Assembly (NCBI RefSeq): GCF_014360585.1
Contig: NZ_JACIXG010000008.1
Coordinates: 33,778 to 97,777 of the forward strand
Origin: Nocardioides sp.
GTDB lineage: Bacteria > Actinomycetota > Actinomycetes > Propionibacteriales > Nocardioidaceae
DNA: 64,000 nt
Direction: 5' to 3'
The stretch's first letter is position 1. Every line of letters starts with the position of its first letter. This document shows, piece by piece, positions 23,670-31,396 of the stretch. The position numbers were made by a program, and so were the translations under genes. Under the pieces are notes generated by a model. That model ran no database searches. It was given only the letters and a program-made list of their open reading frames with translations, and had not been told where the DNA came from.

Positions 23670-24560
23670 ATGAATCAATCCCGCTCCGCCGTCACCCTCA
23701 TCGGCCTCGGCCCGATGGGACAGGCCATGGTCCACAGCCTCCTCGCGGCCGGGCATCAGGTGACCGTTTGGAACCGGACGACCTCGCGTGCCGACGAGGT
23801 CGTCGCCGCCGGCGCGCAGCTGGCCGACTCGCCCGCCAAGGCGGTCGCGGCGAGCGACCTGGTCATCCTCAGCCTGACCGACTACCAGGCGATGTACGAC
23901 GTGCTCGGCTCCGCCACCGACGAGCTGAAGGGGCGCACCGTCGTCAACCTCAGCTCCGAGTCGCCTGAGGGGACGCGTCGGGGGGCGGAGTGGGCGGCCT
24001 CGCACGGCGCGCAGTTCCTGACCGGGGGCGTGATGATCCCGGCACCGATGGTCGGCACACCCGATGCGTTCGTCTACGTCAGCGGCTCGGCCGACGCGCT
24101 CTCGCCGCACGAGGATGTGCTGGCTCGCATCGGGGAGGTCCGCTACCTGGGCGAGGACCCCGGGCTGGCTCAGCTGATGTACCAGGCGCACCTGGACGTC
24201 TTCCTGACCTCCCTCTCGTCGCTGCTCCACGCCGTCGCGCTGCTCGAGACGGGCGGCATCAAGCCGTCCGCGGCCATCCCGGAGCTGATGCAGACCCTCG
24301 CCGGCATCCCGCCGATGCTGGCTGTCGGCGAGGACTTCGGCGCCCAGCTCGAAGCCGGCGAGCACCCCGGCCACCTGAGCACCGTCACGATGATGGGCGC
24401 CACCGCCGACCACCTCGTCGAGGCCAGCGAGGCGGCCGGTATCGACACCGACCTCCCCCGCGCCGTCCAGGCCCACTACTCCTGGGCCCGCTCCCGTGGC
24501 TACGGCGGGGAGAACTGGTCCCGGATCATCGACGCCATCCGCCCGTACGCCCGAGGGTGA
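23670..24560 (+). CDS. NAD(P)-dependent oxidoreductase, imine-reductase / beta-hydroxyacid-dehydrogenase type
   Basis: A 296-residue enzyme with an N-terminal Rossmann fold (VTLIGLGPMGQAMVHSLLAAGHQVTVWNRT, residues about 8-37; the NRT loop points to NADP) and an all-helical C-terminal domain. The GGVMIPAPMVGTPDAFVYVSG segment (about 118-138) matches the imine-reductase subgroup better than 3-hydroxyisobutyrate dehydrogenases, whose catalytic Lys motif is replaced by AQLMYQAHLDVFLTSL. The ATG at 23670 is preceded by GAGAGAAG. An HxlR gene next to such an enzyme is a frequent actinobacterial pair, and the dyad at 23578-23602 probably controls it. Substrate unknown. Confidence 0.85.
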   Translation: MNQSRSAVTLIGLGPMGQAMVHSLLAAGHQVTVWNRTTSRADEVVAAGAQLADSPAKAVAASDLVILSLTDYQAMYDVLGSATDELKGRTVVNLSSESPEGTRRGAEWAASHGAQFLTGGVMIPAPMVGTPDAFVYVSGSADALSPHEDVLARIGEVRYLGEDPGLAQLMYQAHLDVFLTSLSSLLHAVALLETGGIKPSAAIPELMQTLAGIPPMLAVGEDFGAQLEAGEHPGHLSTVTMMGATADHLVEASEAAGIDTDLPRAVQAHYSWARSRGYGGENWSRIIDAIRPYARG

Positions 24561-24574
24561 CCTGCCGTGAGGGG

Positions 24575-24593
24575 GGCCTCCCGCAAGGAGGCC
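24575..24593. terminator. Hairpin terminator between convergent genes
   Basis: GGCCTCC, CGCAA loop, GGAGGCC: a perfect 7-bp GC-rich stem 15 bp after the oxidoreductase stop and 25 bp before the hydrolase stop. No T tract. Confidence 0.6.
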
Positions 24594-24617
24594 GCCTCCG
24601 TCCCGACCGAGCAGCAG

Positions 24618-25478
24618 TCAGGAACGAGCCCTGAGCCAGTCGATCACGTCCGCGGTGATCTCATCGCGGTTGGTCTCGTTGAAGATCTCGTGGCGCGCCT
24701 CGGGGTAGAGCGTCACCGTCACATCCTTCAGTCCGGCCTCGCGATAACGCTCCCCCAGCAGCTCGATCAGGGCGCCACCTCCAGCGAGGGGGTCGGCGTC
24801 GCCGGAGACGACGAGAATCGGCAGATCGGAGCGGATCCCACCGATGGCTGCCGGGTCGGCCAGACGCTCGGCGCCGGCGAACAACTGAGGCACGGCGGTG
24901 TCGGGCAGATCGAACCCGGACAGCGGGTCTGCGACGTACGCATCGACCTCGGCCTCGTCGCGTGAGAGCCACTCATACCCGGTCCGGTGCTCGAACCCGG
25001 CGTTGAACGCCTCCAGCCCGACCGGCCCCTCGGCGCTCGAGAGCGCACCAGCGAGTACGTCGAGGGCGGTCGAGCCCGACAGCACCACACCGTCGTACAG
25101 GTCGGACCGGTCCAAGAGCACCGTCTGCGCCGCAAAGGACCCCATCGAGTGCGCAACCAGGAACACCGGGACCCCGGGGAAGTCATCGCGCAGCGAGGCA
25201 CCCATGGCCGCGACGTCGGCCACCAGCGCCTCGAAGTCGAAGTGACCGAGCTGGTCGGCCGACGCGACGGACCCGCCGTGACCGCGGTGGTCGACCGCCC
25301 GCACGACGTACCCAGCCTCGACGAGAGCCCGGGCGAGCCGGTCGTATCGCTGCCCGTGCTCGGCGATGCCGTGGGCGATCTGGACAACGCCCCGCGGCGC
25401 GGACAGCTCCTCTCCCCATGTCCGGATCGCGAGCGCGGTGCCGTCGGTCGGCGAGACGAATGTGGCTGTGGTGGGCAT
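24618..25478 (-). CDS. Alpha/beta-hydrolase, monoacylglycerol-lipase type
   Basis: A 286-residue cytoplasmic hydrolase. The oxyanion segment VVQIAHGIAEHGQRYDRLARAL (about 31-52), the nucleophile elbow FLVAHSMGSFAAQ (Ser near 112), the acid in LPILVVSGDADPLAGG and the catalytic His in LYPEARHEIFNETNRDE are all present; this last string is diagnostic for serine aminopeptidase S33 / monoacylglycerol lipases. The ATG at 25478 has AGGAGG five bases upstream. It is the last gene before the accessory segment; upstream on the same strand is only the hipA remnant. Confidence 0.92.
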   Translation of the reverse strand: MPTTATFVSPTDGTALAIRTWGEELSAPRGVVQIAHGIAEHGQRYDRLARALVEAGYVVRAVDHRGHGGSVASADQLGHFDFEALVADVAAMGASLRDDFPGVPVFLVAHSMGSFAAQTVLLDRSDLYDGVVLSGSTALDVLAGALSSAEGPVGLEAFNAGFEHRTGYEWLSRDEAEVDAYVADPLSGFDLPDTAVPQLFAGAERLADPAAIGGIRSDLPILVVSGDADPLAGGGALIELLGERYREAGLKDVTVTLYPEARHEIFNETNRDEITADVIDWLRARS

Positions 25479-25544
25479 GGGGCCTCCTGGTGACGGGGTG
25501 CCCATGCTGCCATTCCTGCGGCGATCCCGGCAGGTGATCGGGCA

Positions 25545-25704
25545 CCTACACGGGCTGGTCCTCGAGGTGCCCCGGTGGTCTCGTCGTCGGGCTCGGTGAA
25601 GCAGTACGGGGTCCCATCCGTGATCGCGCGCGCTCCTTCGAACAGCGGCAACGCTGCCCTGCCCTGATTGGCAGGCCTATACACACGTCGACGCTTCGAC
25701 TCAT
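25545..25704 (-). pseudogene. hipA kinase-toxin remnant
   Basis: An ATG at 25704 overlaps the stop of the HipB-like gene by ATGA, as in intact hipBA pairs, and begins MSRSVDVCIGLP, the typical opening of HipA N-terminal domains (VDVYIGLP). The frame then degenerates. In another frame of the same strand ALPLFEGARAITDGTPYCF follows, resembling the ALPLxxG segment of the same domain. Nothing of the kinase domain remains before the next gene. I read this as a hipA gene reduced by deletion and frameshift to about 160 bp. The match rests on two short motifs and gene order. Confidence 0.45.
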
Positions 25705-26018
25705 CGGCGCACCCGCTTGGGCAGGGCAAGGTTCTGTTCAGCCAGCGACTGGCCCGGTGCCGTCTCGTAGCGGTTCATTCCTTCAGTGACAAAGTCGAGC
25801 ACCCCAAGGACACGGCAGTCTTCTAGGAACACGTCGAGGCCGACGCTGGCGTCTCCCTGCTCGAGCTTTCGGAGCGTGTTTCGACTGATGCCGGCACGGT
25901 CGGCTACCTGTTCTGCCGTCAGGCCTTGCAGACGGCGGAACGTAGAGACGTAGTCTCCTAGCGTGCGGGCTGTACGCCGCGACTTCGCAGACAATGGGCG
26001 CTTCGCATGGACAGTCAC
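25701..26018 (-). CDS. HipB-like XRE antitoxin/repressor
   Basis: A 105-residue DNA-binding protein. The helix-turn-helix lies at about 18-75 (RTLGDYVSTFRRLQGLTAEQVADRAGISRNTLRKLEQGDASVGLDVFLEDCRVLG), and the tail ends in NRYETAPGQSLAEQNLALPKRVRR, the PxRVRR-type end seen in HipB relatives that precede hipA. The start is GTG at 26018 with GAGG upstream. A double palindrome at 26029-26085 sits directly before the gene and is the obvious autoregulatory operator. Its toxin partner appears decayed, leaving an orphan repressor. Confidence 0.75.
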   Translation of the reverse strand: MTVHAKRPLSAKSRRTARTLGDYVSTFRRLQGLTAEQVADRAGISRNTLRKLEQGDASVGLDVFLEDCRVLGVLDFVTEGMNRYETAPGQSLAEQNLALPKRVRR

Positions 26019-26028
26019 CTTGACCTCG

Positions 26029-26085
26029 TAATGGTCATTACGTTGACCATCGTGCAGCGCATCGTGGTCAACGTAATGACCATTA
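26029..26085. promoter_or_regulatory. Nested palindromic operator: perfect 21-bp inverted repeat
   Basis: Arms 26029-26049 and 26065-26085 are perfect reverse complements over 21 bp with 15 bp between. Each arm contains its own dyad: ATGGTCA-N6-TGACCAT at 26031-26050 and GTGGTCA-N6-TGACCAT at 26064-26083. So two operator copies stand back to back immediately upstream of the HipB-like gene. The centres are 33 bp apart, about three helical turns, suitable for cooperative binding of two dimers or a DNA loop. Confidence 0.7.
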
Positions 26086-26227
26086 AACGCGCCGTAGCGA
26101 TCTGCAGCCTCCATGTGCCACGTCTGTTGGGCCTCGACCAGGTCGAGTGCGGGCTCGAGGCAGCCGGGACTGTCGCGCGCCATGCCAACTTGGCCCGCCC
26201 GGCAAGATAACGCGAAGGAGTGCACCG

Positions 26228-27121
26228 ATGACGGCGACCAATACGACCAGCTACGAACTTGGAGTATTGCGGCGGGCAGCATCGCATGCAGGGTTGGACG
26301 TAGCAGACACCAACTTGTTGAGGAACGGCTCGAACGCGATCTATCTTCTGCCACACGCTGGGGTTGTAGCCCGCGTCGGCGGGGCCGGCACAGCCGAGAA
26401 CGCCGCGCGCCAGCTCCAGATCGCTTCCTGGCTATCCGATAGCGGGATAGAGGCGACCCGGCCGATCGATGGATTGGACCTCGTCACTGTCGATGGCCGG
26501 CCCGTGACCTGGTGGACGCCCATCGCGACCCATCGTCATGCGACACCTCCCGAACTGGGTGCTGTCGTCCGCAGGCTCCATGACCTCCCGGCACCGACCG
26601 CCATCGACTTACCGAACCTCGACATGATGGGACATGTCGCCGAGCGCATCGTGTCTGCGAGCGGAATCTCCACTGCCGACCGCAGCTGGCTTCAGGACCG
26701 ACTCGCCAGCCTGAGCACGGAACTGGCAACCACCGATGTCCTCGAAGCCCGGAACGTCGTGCATGGCGACGCTTGGCAAGGCAACCTGGTCGTACCCGAT
26801 GGCGGCTCACCGATCCTTCTGGACTTCGACCACGTCTCGATCGGGCACCCAGCCTGGGACCTGATCCCCCTCGCCGTCGACCACGAAGACTTCGCCCGGC
26901 TCAACAGCGACGACTACGCCGCCTTCGTCACTGCCTACGGTGGCTACGACGTACGCGAAGCGCCCTGGTTCCGAGCGCTCGCCGACCTGCAAGAACTGCG
27001 TTGGACTGCGTACGTCGCGGTCAAAGCAGCGCACAACGCCGGCGCGGCAGCCGAGGTTTCCCACCGCCTTGCCTGCTTGCGCGGTGAGGTTCCTCGACCC
27101 TGGAGATGGACCGCTTTCTGA
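26228..27121 (+). CDS. Aminoglycoside-phosphotransferase-fold kinase
   Basis: A 297-residue protein of the APH/choline-kinase family. Diagnostic are the catalytic loop VVHGDAWQGNLVV (about residues 178-190, HGDxxxxN) and the metal-binding ILLDFDHVSIGHPAWDLIPLA. The N-lobe has NAIYLLPHAGVVARV with a shortened nucleotide-binding region. The ATG at 26228 has AAGGAG six bases upstream. The substrate could be an aminoglycoside, choline, an amino sugar or a macrolide; genomic neighbours do not settle it. It sits in the accessory region, divergent from the HipB-like gene and with lower GC than its flanks. Confidence 0.85.
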   Translation: MTATNTTSYELGVLRRAASHAGLDVADTNLLRNGSNAIYLLPHAGVVARVGGAGTAENAARQLQIASWLSDSGIEATRPIDGLDLVTVDGRPVTWWTPIATHRHATPPELGAVVRRLHDLPAPTAIDLPNLDMMGHVAERIVSASGISTADRSWLQDRLASLSTELATTDVLEARNVVHGDAWQGNLVVPDGGSPILLDFDHVSIGHPAWDLIPLAVDHEDFARLNSDDYAAFVTAYGGYDVREAPWFRALADLQELRWTAYVAVKAAHNAGAAAEVSHRLACLRGEVPRPWRWTAF

Positions 27122-27211
27122 CCGCACAGGTGCAAGCGGGTCGGCTAGCCTCTTGGCACCGGCCTTGGAGCACTCCGGATATCCGGTCCGTGCCCCGCAC
27201 ATAGGAGCTGC

Positions 27212-27766
27212 ATGATCAGGACCTACGCGCCCGCTGACCACGACGCGCTCATCGATCTCTTTGCCCGAGCGGGCGTCGACTCCCCCAGCGGCGAACTGTG
27301 GAGACACCTACCCTCCGAGCAGATGGTCTATCTCGCCCCCTACATCGAGCACTGCCCCGACACCCTCTTCCTCGCCGAGATCGACGGCGACCTCGTCGGC
27401 TACCTCACCGGCTGTCCCGACAGTGCGCTTCTCCCCGGCGAGGACGAGCTGTTGACCCAAGCGATCACCCGCCACAAGGTGATGCTCAGGCCGCGGTCGA
27501 TGCCGTTCTTCGGCCGAAGCCTCATCGACATGGCCAAACACGTCCGTGACTGGCCTGAAAAGGCCGTCGGCCCAGTGACCGAGAAGAAGAGTGGCGTTCG
27601 AGACATCGACGCTGTGTTGGAGGGCCTCGGACATGTCAAGGTGATCTCGCGAGCAGTTGGTGATTTTGAGCTCGCGACCCGTTCCGTTCTGGCTGTCGCG
27701 GTGCAGCCGAGTTCTGCTCATTCGGGGCTGGGGTTTCCGATGGAAGGGGGAACATCTGCCAGGTGA
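27212..27766 (+). pseudogene. GNAT acetyltransferase, truncated after the N-terminal half
   Basis: The start is a normal GNAT domain: MIRTYAPADHDALIDLFARA, LFLAEIDGDLVGYLTGCPDS, and on to about residue 122 (KHVRDWPEKA), typical of a family where a His-Ile-Asn-Leu strand and the acetyl-CoA loop (RGxGxG/A) come next. Here that half is absent: from about 27580 the sequence changes to an unrelated stretch ending at 27766. The acetyl-CoA pyrophosphate loop is missing, so the product cannot be an active enzyme. About 290 bp of unassigned sequence (27580-27871) follows before the HAD gene; I see no gene or repeat in it. Confidence 0.6.
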
Positions 27767-27871
27767 CTGCTTTCCGTTCCCGGGCGTCGCTTGCAGTCGT
27801 GCACCCGGGCATATGCGACCCAGCATCATTTCGCCGCCTGTGACACAGCTGGTGTGGAAGGATCCCGATCC

Positions 27872-28540
27872 ATGATTCGGGCGGTGGTGTTCGATGTCGG
27901 CGAGTGCCTGGTTGACGAGACCCGCGAGTACGGGACCTGGGCAGACTGGCTGGGGGTTCCGCGGCATACGTTCTCGGCGGTGTTCGGGGCGGTGATCGCT
28001 CGCGGGATGGACTATCGCGAGGCGTTCCAGGTGTTCCAGCCGGGGTTCGATCTGGCCGATGAGCGGAGAAAGCGGGAAGACGCCGGCCAGGCAGAGCGGT
28101 TCGGGGAGGATGACGTCTATCCCGACGTACGTCCTGCTTTGAAAGTGCTGCGCGAGGACGGGTTGTGGTTGGGGTTGGCCGGGAACCAGACGGTCAGCGC
28201 GGGGCGGATCCTGCGTGAGCTGGACTTTCCGGTGGACATGGTCGCGACCTCCGACGACTGGGGTGTGAGTAAGCCGGATCTGAGGTTCTTCGAGCACGTC
28301 ATCGAGGCCGTTCCGTACGCAGCGGAGGAGATCCTTTATGTCGGCGACCGGCTCGACAATGACATCCGGCCGGCCGCTGAGTCCGGGCTGGCGACGGCGC
28401 TGATCCGACGTGGGCCGTGGGGCGTGATCCAGGAACATGACCCGGCGGCAGACGAGATCGCGACGCTTCGAATCTCCTCACTCGCCGAGCTTCCCAAGTG
28501 GATCGCGGCCCTCAACGAGAGTGGCCCGGAAGGCCGCTAA
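27872..28540 (+). CDS. HAD family hydrolase (phosphatase)
   Basis: A 222-residue haloacid-dehalogenase-like hydrolase. Motif I is VVFDVGECLVDE, in which the second catalytic Asp of DxDxT is Glu-shifted (D8-V-G-E), motif II LGLAGNQTVS with Asn in place of the usual Ser/Thr, motif III SKPDLRFFEHV and motif IV VGDRLDNDIRPAAESGL. A helical cap (about 18-90) follows motif I. The altered motif I (DVGE instead of DxD) suggests a changed phosphatase mechanism or binding role. The ATG at 27872 has GGAAGGA ahead. It ends ten bases before the NUDIX gene, so the two are likely co-transcribed. Confidence 0.85.
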   Translation: MIRAVVFDVGECLVDETREYGTWADWLGVPRHTFSAVFGAVIARGMDYREAFQVFQPGFDLADERRKREDAGQAERFGEDDVYPDVRPALKVLREDGLWLGLAGNQTVSAGRILRELDFPVDMVATSDDWGVSKPDLRFFEHVIEAVPYAAEEILYVGDRLDNDIRPAAESGLATALIRRGPWGVIQEHDPAADEIATLRISSLAELPKWIAALNESGPEGR

Positions 28541-28550
28541 GTTGACCACC

Positions 28551-29123
28551 ATGGCCGAGCGCAGCGCGACCCAGTGGATCATCCATGACGAGGAAGTCGT
28601 CGACGACAAGCTGAAGATGGTGCTCAGTCGGGCGAGCGTGGAGCTTCCTGATGGGACGTTGTTCGATCAGTGGGTGATGAGGATTCCCGCGGCCGTGCTG
28701 GTGCTCATGGTCGATGACTCCGAGCGCGTGCTGATGATGTGGCGGCATCGCTTCATCCAGGACCGATGGGTGTGGGAGCTGCCGGGTGGCTACCTCGACG
28801 ATGGCGAGGAGCTACAGGTCGCTGCTCTGCGTGAGGCCGAGGAGGAGACCGGTTGGAGGCCACGCACGATCGAGAAGTTCCTCGAGTTCCAGCCGCTGGT
28901 CGGGACCGTGGACCAGCCGAGCATCATCTACCTCGCTCGCGGGGCCACGGACACCGGTGCAGCCCCCGACCTCAACGAGACCGACACGGTCCGCTGGATC
29001 CCGCTGGACGAGATCGAAGGTCTGATCACCGAGGGCAAGATCATCGGGGCGGGCTCGGTCGCACCGTTGTACAAGCTGCTGCTGGTTCGTGCTGAGGGCA
29101 AACTTCGGGCTCAGGCTGTCTGA
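28551..29123 (+). CDS. NUDIX hydrolase (ADP-ribose pyrophosphatase type)
   Basis: A 190-residue NUDIX enzyme. The box GYLDDGEELQVAALREAEEETGW (residues about 82-104) fits GX5EX7REUXEEXGU in full. The flanking strands (VLVLMVDDSERVLMMWRHRF before, FLEFQPLVGTVDQPSIIYLA after) are typical of ADP-sugar pyrophosphatases. I use the ATG at 28551; a TTG at 28542 with GGAAGG eight bases upstream is an equally good start and would add three residues. It follows the HAD gene by ten bases. Both could clean up damaged nucleotides or nucleotide sugars. Confidence 0.88.
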   Translation: MAERSATQWIIHDEEVVDDKLKMVLSRASVELPDGTLFDQWVMRIPAAVLVLMVDDSERVLMMWRHRFIQDRWVWELPGGYLDDGEELQVAALREAEEETGWRPRTIEKFLEFQPLVGTVDQPSIIYLARGATDTGAAPDLNETDTVRWIPLDEIEGLITEGKIIGAGSVAPLYKLLLVRAEGKLRAQAV

Positions 29124-29230
29124 GCAGGCGACAAGAGAGACATGACCTCCTGCACCGTCGTCAGCCCGACATGGGGTCCCTGGTTGAGTCGCCGGAACAA
29201 GTGCTCGAGGCTCGGTCCCAGCTGCCCTGA

Positions 29231-30466
29231 CTAGGCAGTGACTCCGAGCCTGGATGCGAGCGCTCGCGACTCACGCTCATTGAGCCGACCGCCATGTGTG
29301 ACCAGCTCGGACGCCAGCGACCGCGCCAACGGGTGGCTACGCATTGACTCCTCGCTGATGCCGGTGCCGGTGCGGAGAGCGCCGAGACTGCCGATCCAGT
29401 CCCGCTGTTGGGCGTAGGCACGGGAGAGTTCGAGCCACAGCCGCGCCCGCCTATCAACCGATGGCACGGCGTCAGGGTCGATCGCGTTGGCTACGTCAAG
29501 CGCTCCCCCAGACTTGCGTAGGTCGACCTGCACTGACACGGCGCTGATGTCCGTGTTCGCCACACCGAACAAGGTCCACGGGTGCGCCGACCCTTCGGGC
29601 ATCGTGCGCGCCATTGTCATTGCCTGGTCGATCCCGCGGAGCGCGTCACCCTCGCGACCGATCCGGGCCGCGGTGATTGCCCCGTGCAACTGGCAGGCAC
29701 CCCACATTGCTTGGGCGTCCTCGTTGCCGTCCAGGTGCGGCTCAAGCAGTGCCACAGCATCCGACGCCAGCCTGTAGGCGTCTTCCTCGCGGCCTGTTGA
29801 GCGCCAGACATTGCCGAGCACCCACGACGCAGACGCGAGCGTCACGGGGTCATCAGCGATCTCAGCCGCAGCCATGCAGCGGTCAGCGGCAAGCCAAAGC
29901 AATGGCGCATCGGCAACCCACGCCAGGACTTGCTCAGACAGTGCGTAGGCACCAGAGAGTGCGGCGGCAGCGTCTCGGCGCTCCTGTCCCTCCAGGGTCC
30001 GCAATGCGCGTCGTCCATCAGTGATCAACTCGGGGAGCATTGCCCCCGCGTCAGCGCGCGGAGTCTGTGAGGTGTGCCAAAGCCTCCATGCGCGCTCGAC
30101 CCGCTCGGCAAGTTCATCGGTGTCAACGGGCGAAGGCGTAGGACGAAGATCCACGCCTTCAATGGCCTCACGAATGGCAGGCACGACGGGATGTCCCGCA
30201 CGGCGAGAGATGCCCACCAGCAGCTGGTGCTCGCCCGTGATCTCGGTCAGGTCACGTACGCCGAGCGCCTGCCCGATCTTCAGCAACATCTCGAGTCCAG
30301 GTGGATGCTGAAGCCGGCCCTTCTCCACATCGCGGAGCCAGTCCTCAGACCGACCGACGAGACCAGCGATGACCGCCCGGGTACGCCCGGTGCGGGTGCG
30401 GATGTTCTGGATGCGCTCACCAATGACGCGGGCGGCGAGTTCGTCGGGGTTCTGCGGATTCGGCAT
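29231..30466 (-). CDS. XRE regulator with TPR-like C-terminal domain
   Basis: A 411-residue protein. The N-terminal helix-turn-helix (about 10-75) is ARVIGERIQNIRTRTGRTRAVIAGLVGRSEDWLRDVEKGRLQHPPGLEMLLKIGQALG. The rest is helical and repetitive (AAALSGAYALSEQVLAWV, LASASWVLGNVWRSTGREEDAYRLASDAV, ARLWLELSRAYAQQRDW), a TPR-type ligand or peptide-binding scaffold. Such regulators occur widely in actinomycetes, frequently paired with a tiny DUF397 protein, as here. The ATG at 30466 is taken. It is divergent from three short genes (30712-31324) across a 245-bp region. Confidence 0.85.
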   Translation of the reverse strand: MPNPQNPDELAARVIGERIQNIRTRTGRTRAVIAGLVGRSEDWLRDVEKGRLQHPPGLEMLLKIGQALGVRDLTEITGEHQLLVGISRRAGHPVVPAIREAIEGVDLRPTPSPVDTDELAERVERAWRLWHTSQTPRADAGAMLPELITDGRRALRTLEGQERRDAAAALSGAYALSEQVLAWVADAPLLWLAADRCMAAAEIADDPVTLASASWVLGNVWRSTGREEDAYRLASDAVALLEPHLDGNEDAQAMWGACQLHGAITAARIGREGDALRGIDQAMTMARTMPEGSAHPWTLFGVANTDISAVSVQVDLRKSGGALDVANAIDPDAVPSVDRRARLWLELSRAYAQQRDWIGSLGALRTGTGISEESMRSHPLARSLASELVTHGGRLNERESRALASRLGVTA

Positions 30467-30711
30467 GGCCTTGCCTTCATCACGAGATTGGGACCACTTC
30501 CAGGATAGGGCGCGGCGGTGGCGTCTCACCACCAATGTGACCAGGGGGAATCCCCCCACCTCAAGCGGTGGGTTGCCCCCACCTGCCCATGCCCAACGCA
30601 CCCAACAGGCTTGTTTCACCCCGGGGCGCTGCTGGCAAGGGTTGTCCTAAGCCATGCGGTCCAGTGGCGTTCCGGGTGCCAGCACTTTGTCTACGAGACA
30701 GGACTCAGGGG

Positions 30712-30921
30712 ATGGACCAGGACCCGACGACATGCGGCACATGCGGACTGCGCTGGCCAAGAGAGGAGAAGCACCCTCCGTGCCTGAAGTTGTCTCCTGA
30801 GGAGCGCAGAAGGCTTGAGGCATTGGGTTCATACAGACCCGTCAATGGGGCCGTAGACAGTCGCACAAGCGGTGCGGGGACCGTCTCCCCGGAGCAGAAC
30901 CTACGAAAGGTACGCGCATGA
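30712..30921 (+). CDS. Small Cys-containing protein coupled to DUF397 gene
   Basis: A 69-residue protein I do not recognise. It begins MDQDPTTCGTCGLRW and has a further Cys in HPPCLKLSPEERRRLEALG, giving a C-X2-C...C arrangement that may bind zinc. The second half is Ser/Thr/Gly-rich and likely disordered. Its TGA overlaps the ATG of the DUF397 gene (ATGA at 30918-30921), which is the main reason to accept it. CAGGGG precedes the ATG closely. First gene of a three-gene mini-operon divergent from the XRE-TPR regulator. Confidence 0.6.
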   Translation: MDQDPTTCGTCGLRWPREEKHPPCLKLSPEERRRLEALGSYRPVNGAVDSRTSGAGTVSPEQNLRKVRA

Positions 30922-31127
30922 CCGCACTCCCCGAGTTCAACTTCCGCACGTCCACCGCGTGCTCCTACGACAACAACGACCCTCGGTGCGTGGAAGTCGC
31001 GACCAACCGTCCCGGCACCGTGGCGGTCCGCAACTCCACGACCGGCAAGGCTGTCGAGTTCACGACGGCTGAGTGGACAGACTTCCTGACCGGTGCCAAA
31101 GTGGGAGAATTCGACGTCAAGCCGTAG
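30918..31127 (+). CDS. DUF397-type small protein
   Basis: A 69-residue DUF397 protein: FRTSTACSYDNNDPRCVEVATNRPGTVAVRNSTT, then FTTAEWTDFLTGAKVGEFD, which is the family's typical C-VEVA ... AVRxS ... W..F....K.GEFD pattern. DUF397 proteins are actinobacterial partners of XRE-type regulators, in some Streptomyces systems argued to work as antagonist pairs. Here the presumed partner is the divergent XRE-TPR regulator at 29231-30466. The ATG at 30918 is coupled to the preceding small gene by ATGA; GAAAGG lies 10-15 bases upstream. Confidence 0.8.
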   Translation: MTALPEFNFRTSTACSYDNNDPRCVEVATNRPGTVAVRNSTTGKAVEFTTAEWTDFLTGAKVGEFDVKP

Positions 31128-31138
31128 GGAGTTCCGCT

Positions 31139-31324
31139 ATGGACCAGTGCCCGCAGTGCAGCGGCAGCGTTGAGGTAGACCCAGAGCACTCTGGAGTGCT
31201 GCGTTGTATGTCCTGCTGGCGGTCCTGGTTCTCACCCAAGGAACGTCCCTGCCTCGGCCACCGGCCCATCCTGAACGCGGCCCTGCGCAGCCTGGCAGAT
31301 GCCAGAGACCTACGCCGCAATTGA
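31139..31324 (+). CDS. Small zinc-ribbon-like protein
   Basis: A 61-residue protein with two CxxC pairs (CPQC at 4-7 and CMSC at 23-26), the spacing of a zinc ribbon, followed by an Arg/Leu-rich helix (ILNAALRSLADARDLRRN). AGGGAG lies eight bases before the ATG at 31139, and the gene starts 11 bp after the DUF397 stop, so the three small genes form one transcript that ends at the hairpin 31340-31369. It resembles the first gene of the set in opening (MDQ) and Cys content. Function unknown. Confidence 0.65.
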   Translation: MDQCPQCSGSVEVDPEHSGVLRCMSCWRSWFSPKERPCLGHRPILNAALRSLADARDLRRN

Positions 31325-31339
31325 GTGAATTGATCCACT

Positions 31340-31369
31340 CAACGGACACCCTCACGGGGGTGTCCGTTG
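31340..31369 (+). terminator. Terminator of the small-gene operon
   Basis: CAACGGACACCC, six loop bases, GGGTGTCCGTTG: 12 perfect base pairs starting 15 bp after the zinc-ribbon gene. A second, overlapping stem (TTGAGTG 31321-31327 with CACTCAA 31336-31342) competes with its left foot. Confidence 0.75.
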
Positions 31370-31396
31370 GCGTTGGTAGGGGTAGAGGGCCCTCGA

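Noticed and set aside
29111..29217. Minus-strand stretch reading SLEHLFRRLNQGPHVGLTTVQ as a gene fragment
   Set aside because: It looks protein-like but has no start codon, is bounded by stops, is only about 35 codons long and overlaps the end of the NUDIX gene. It may be a remnant, but I cannot name it.
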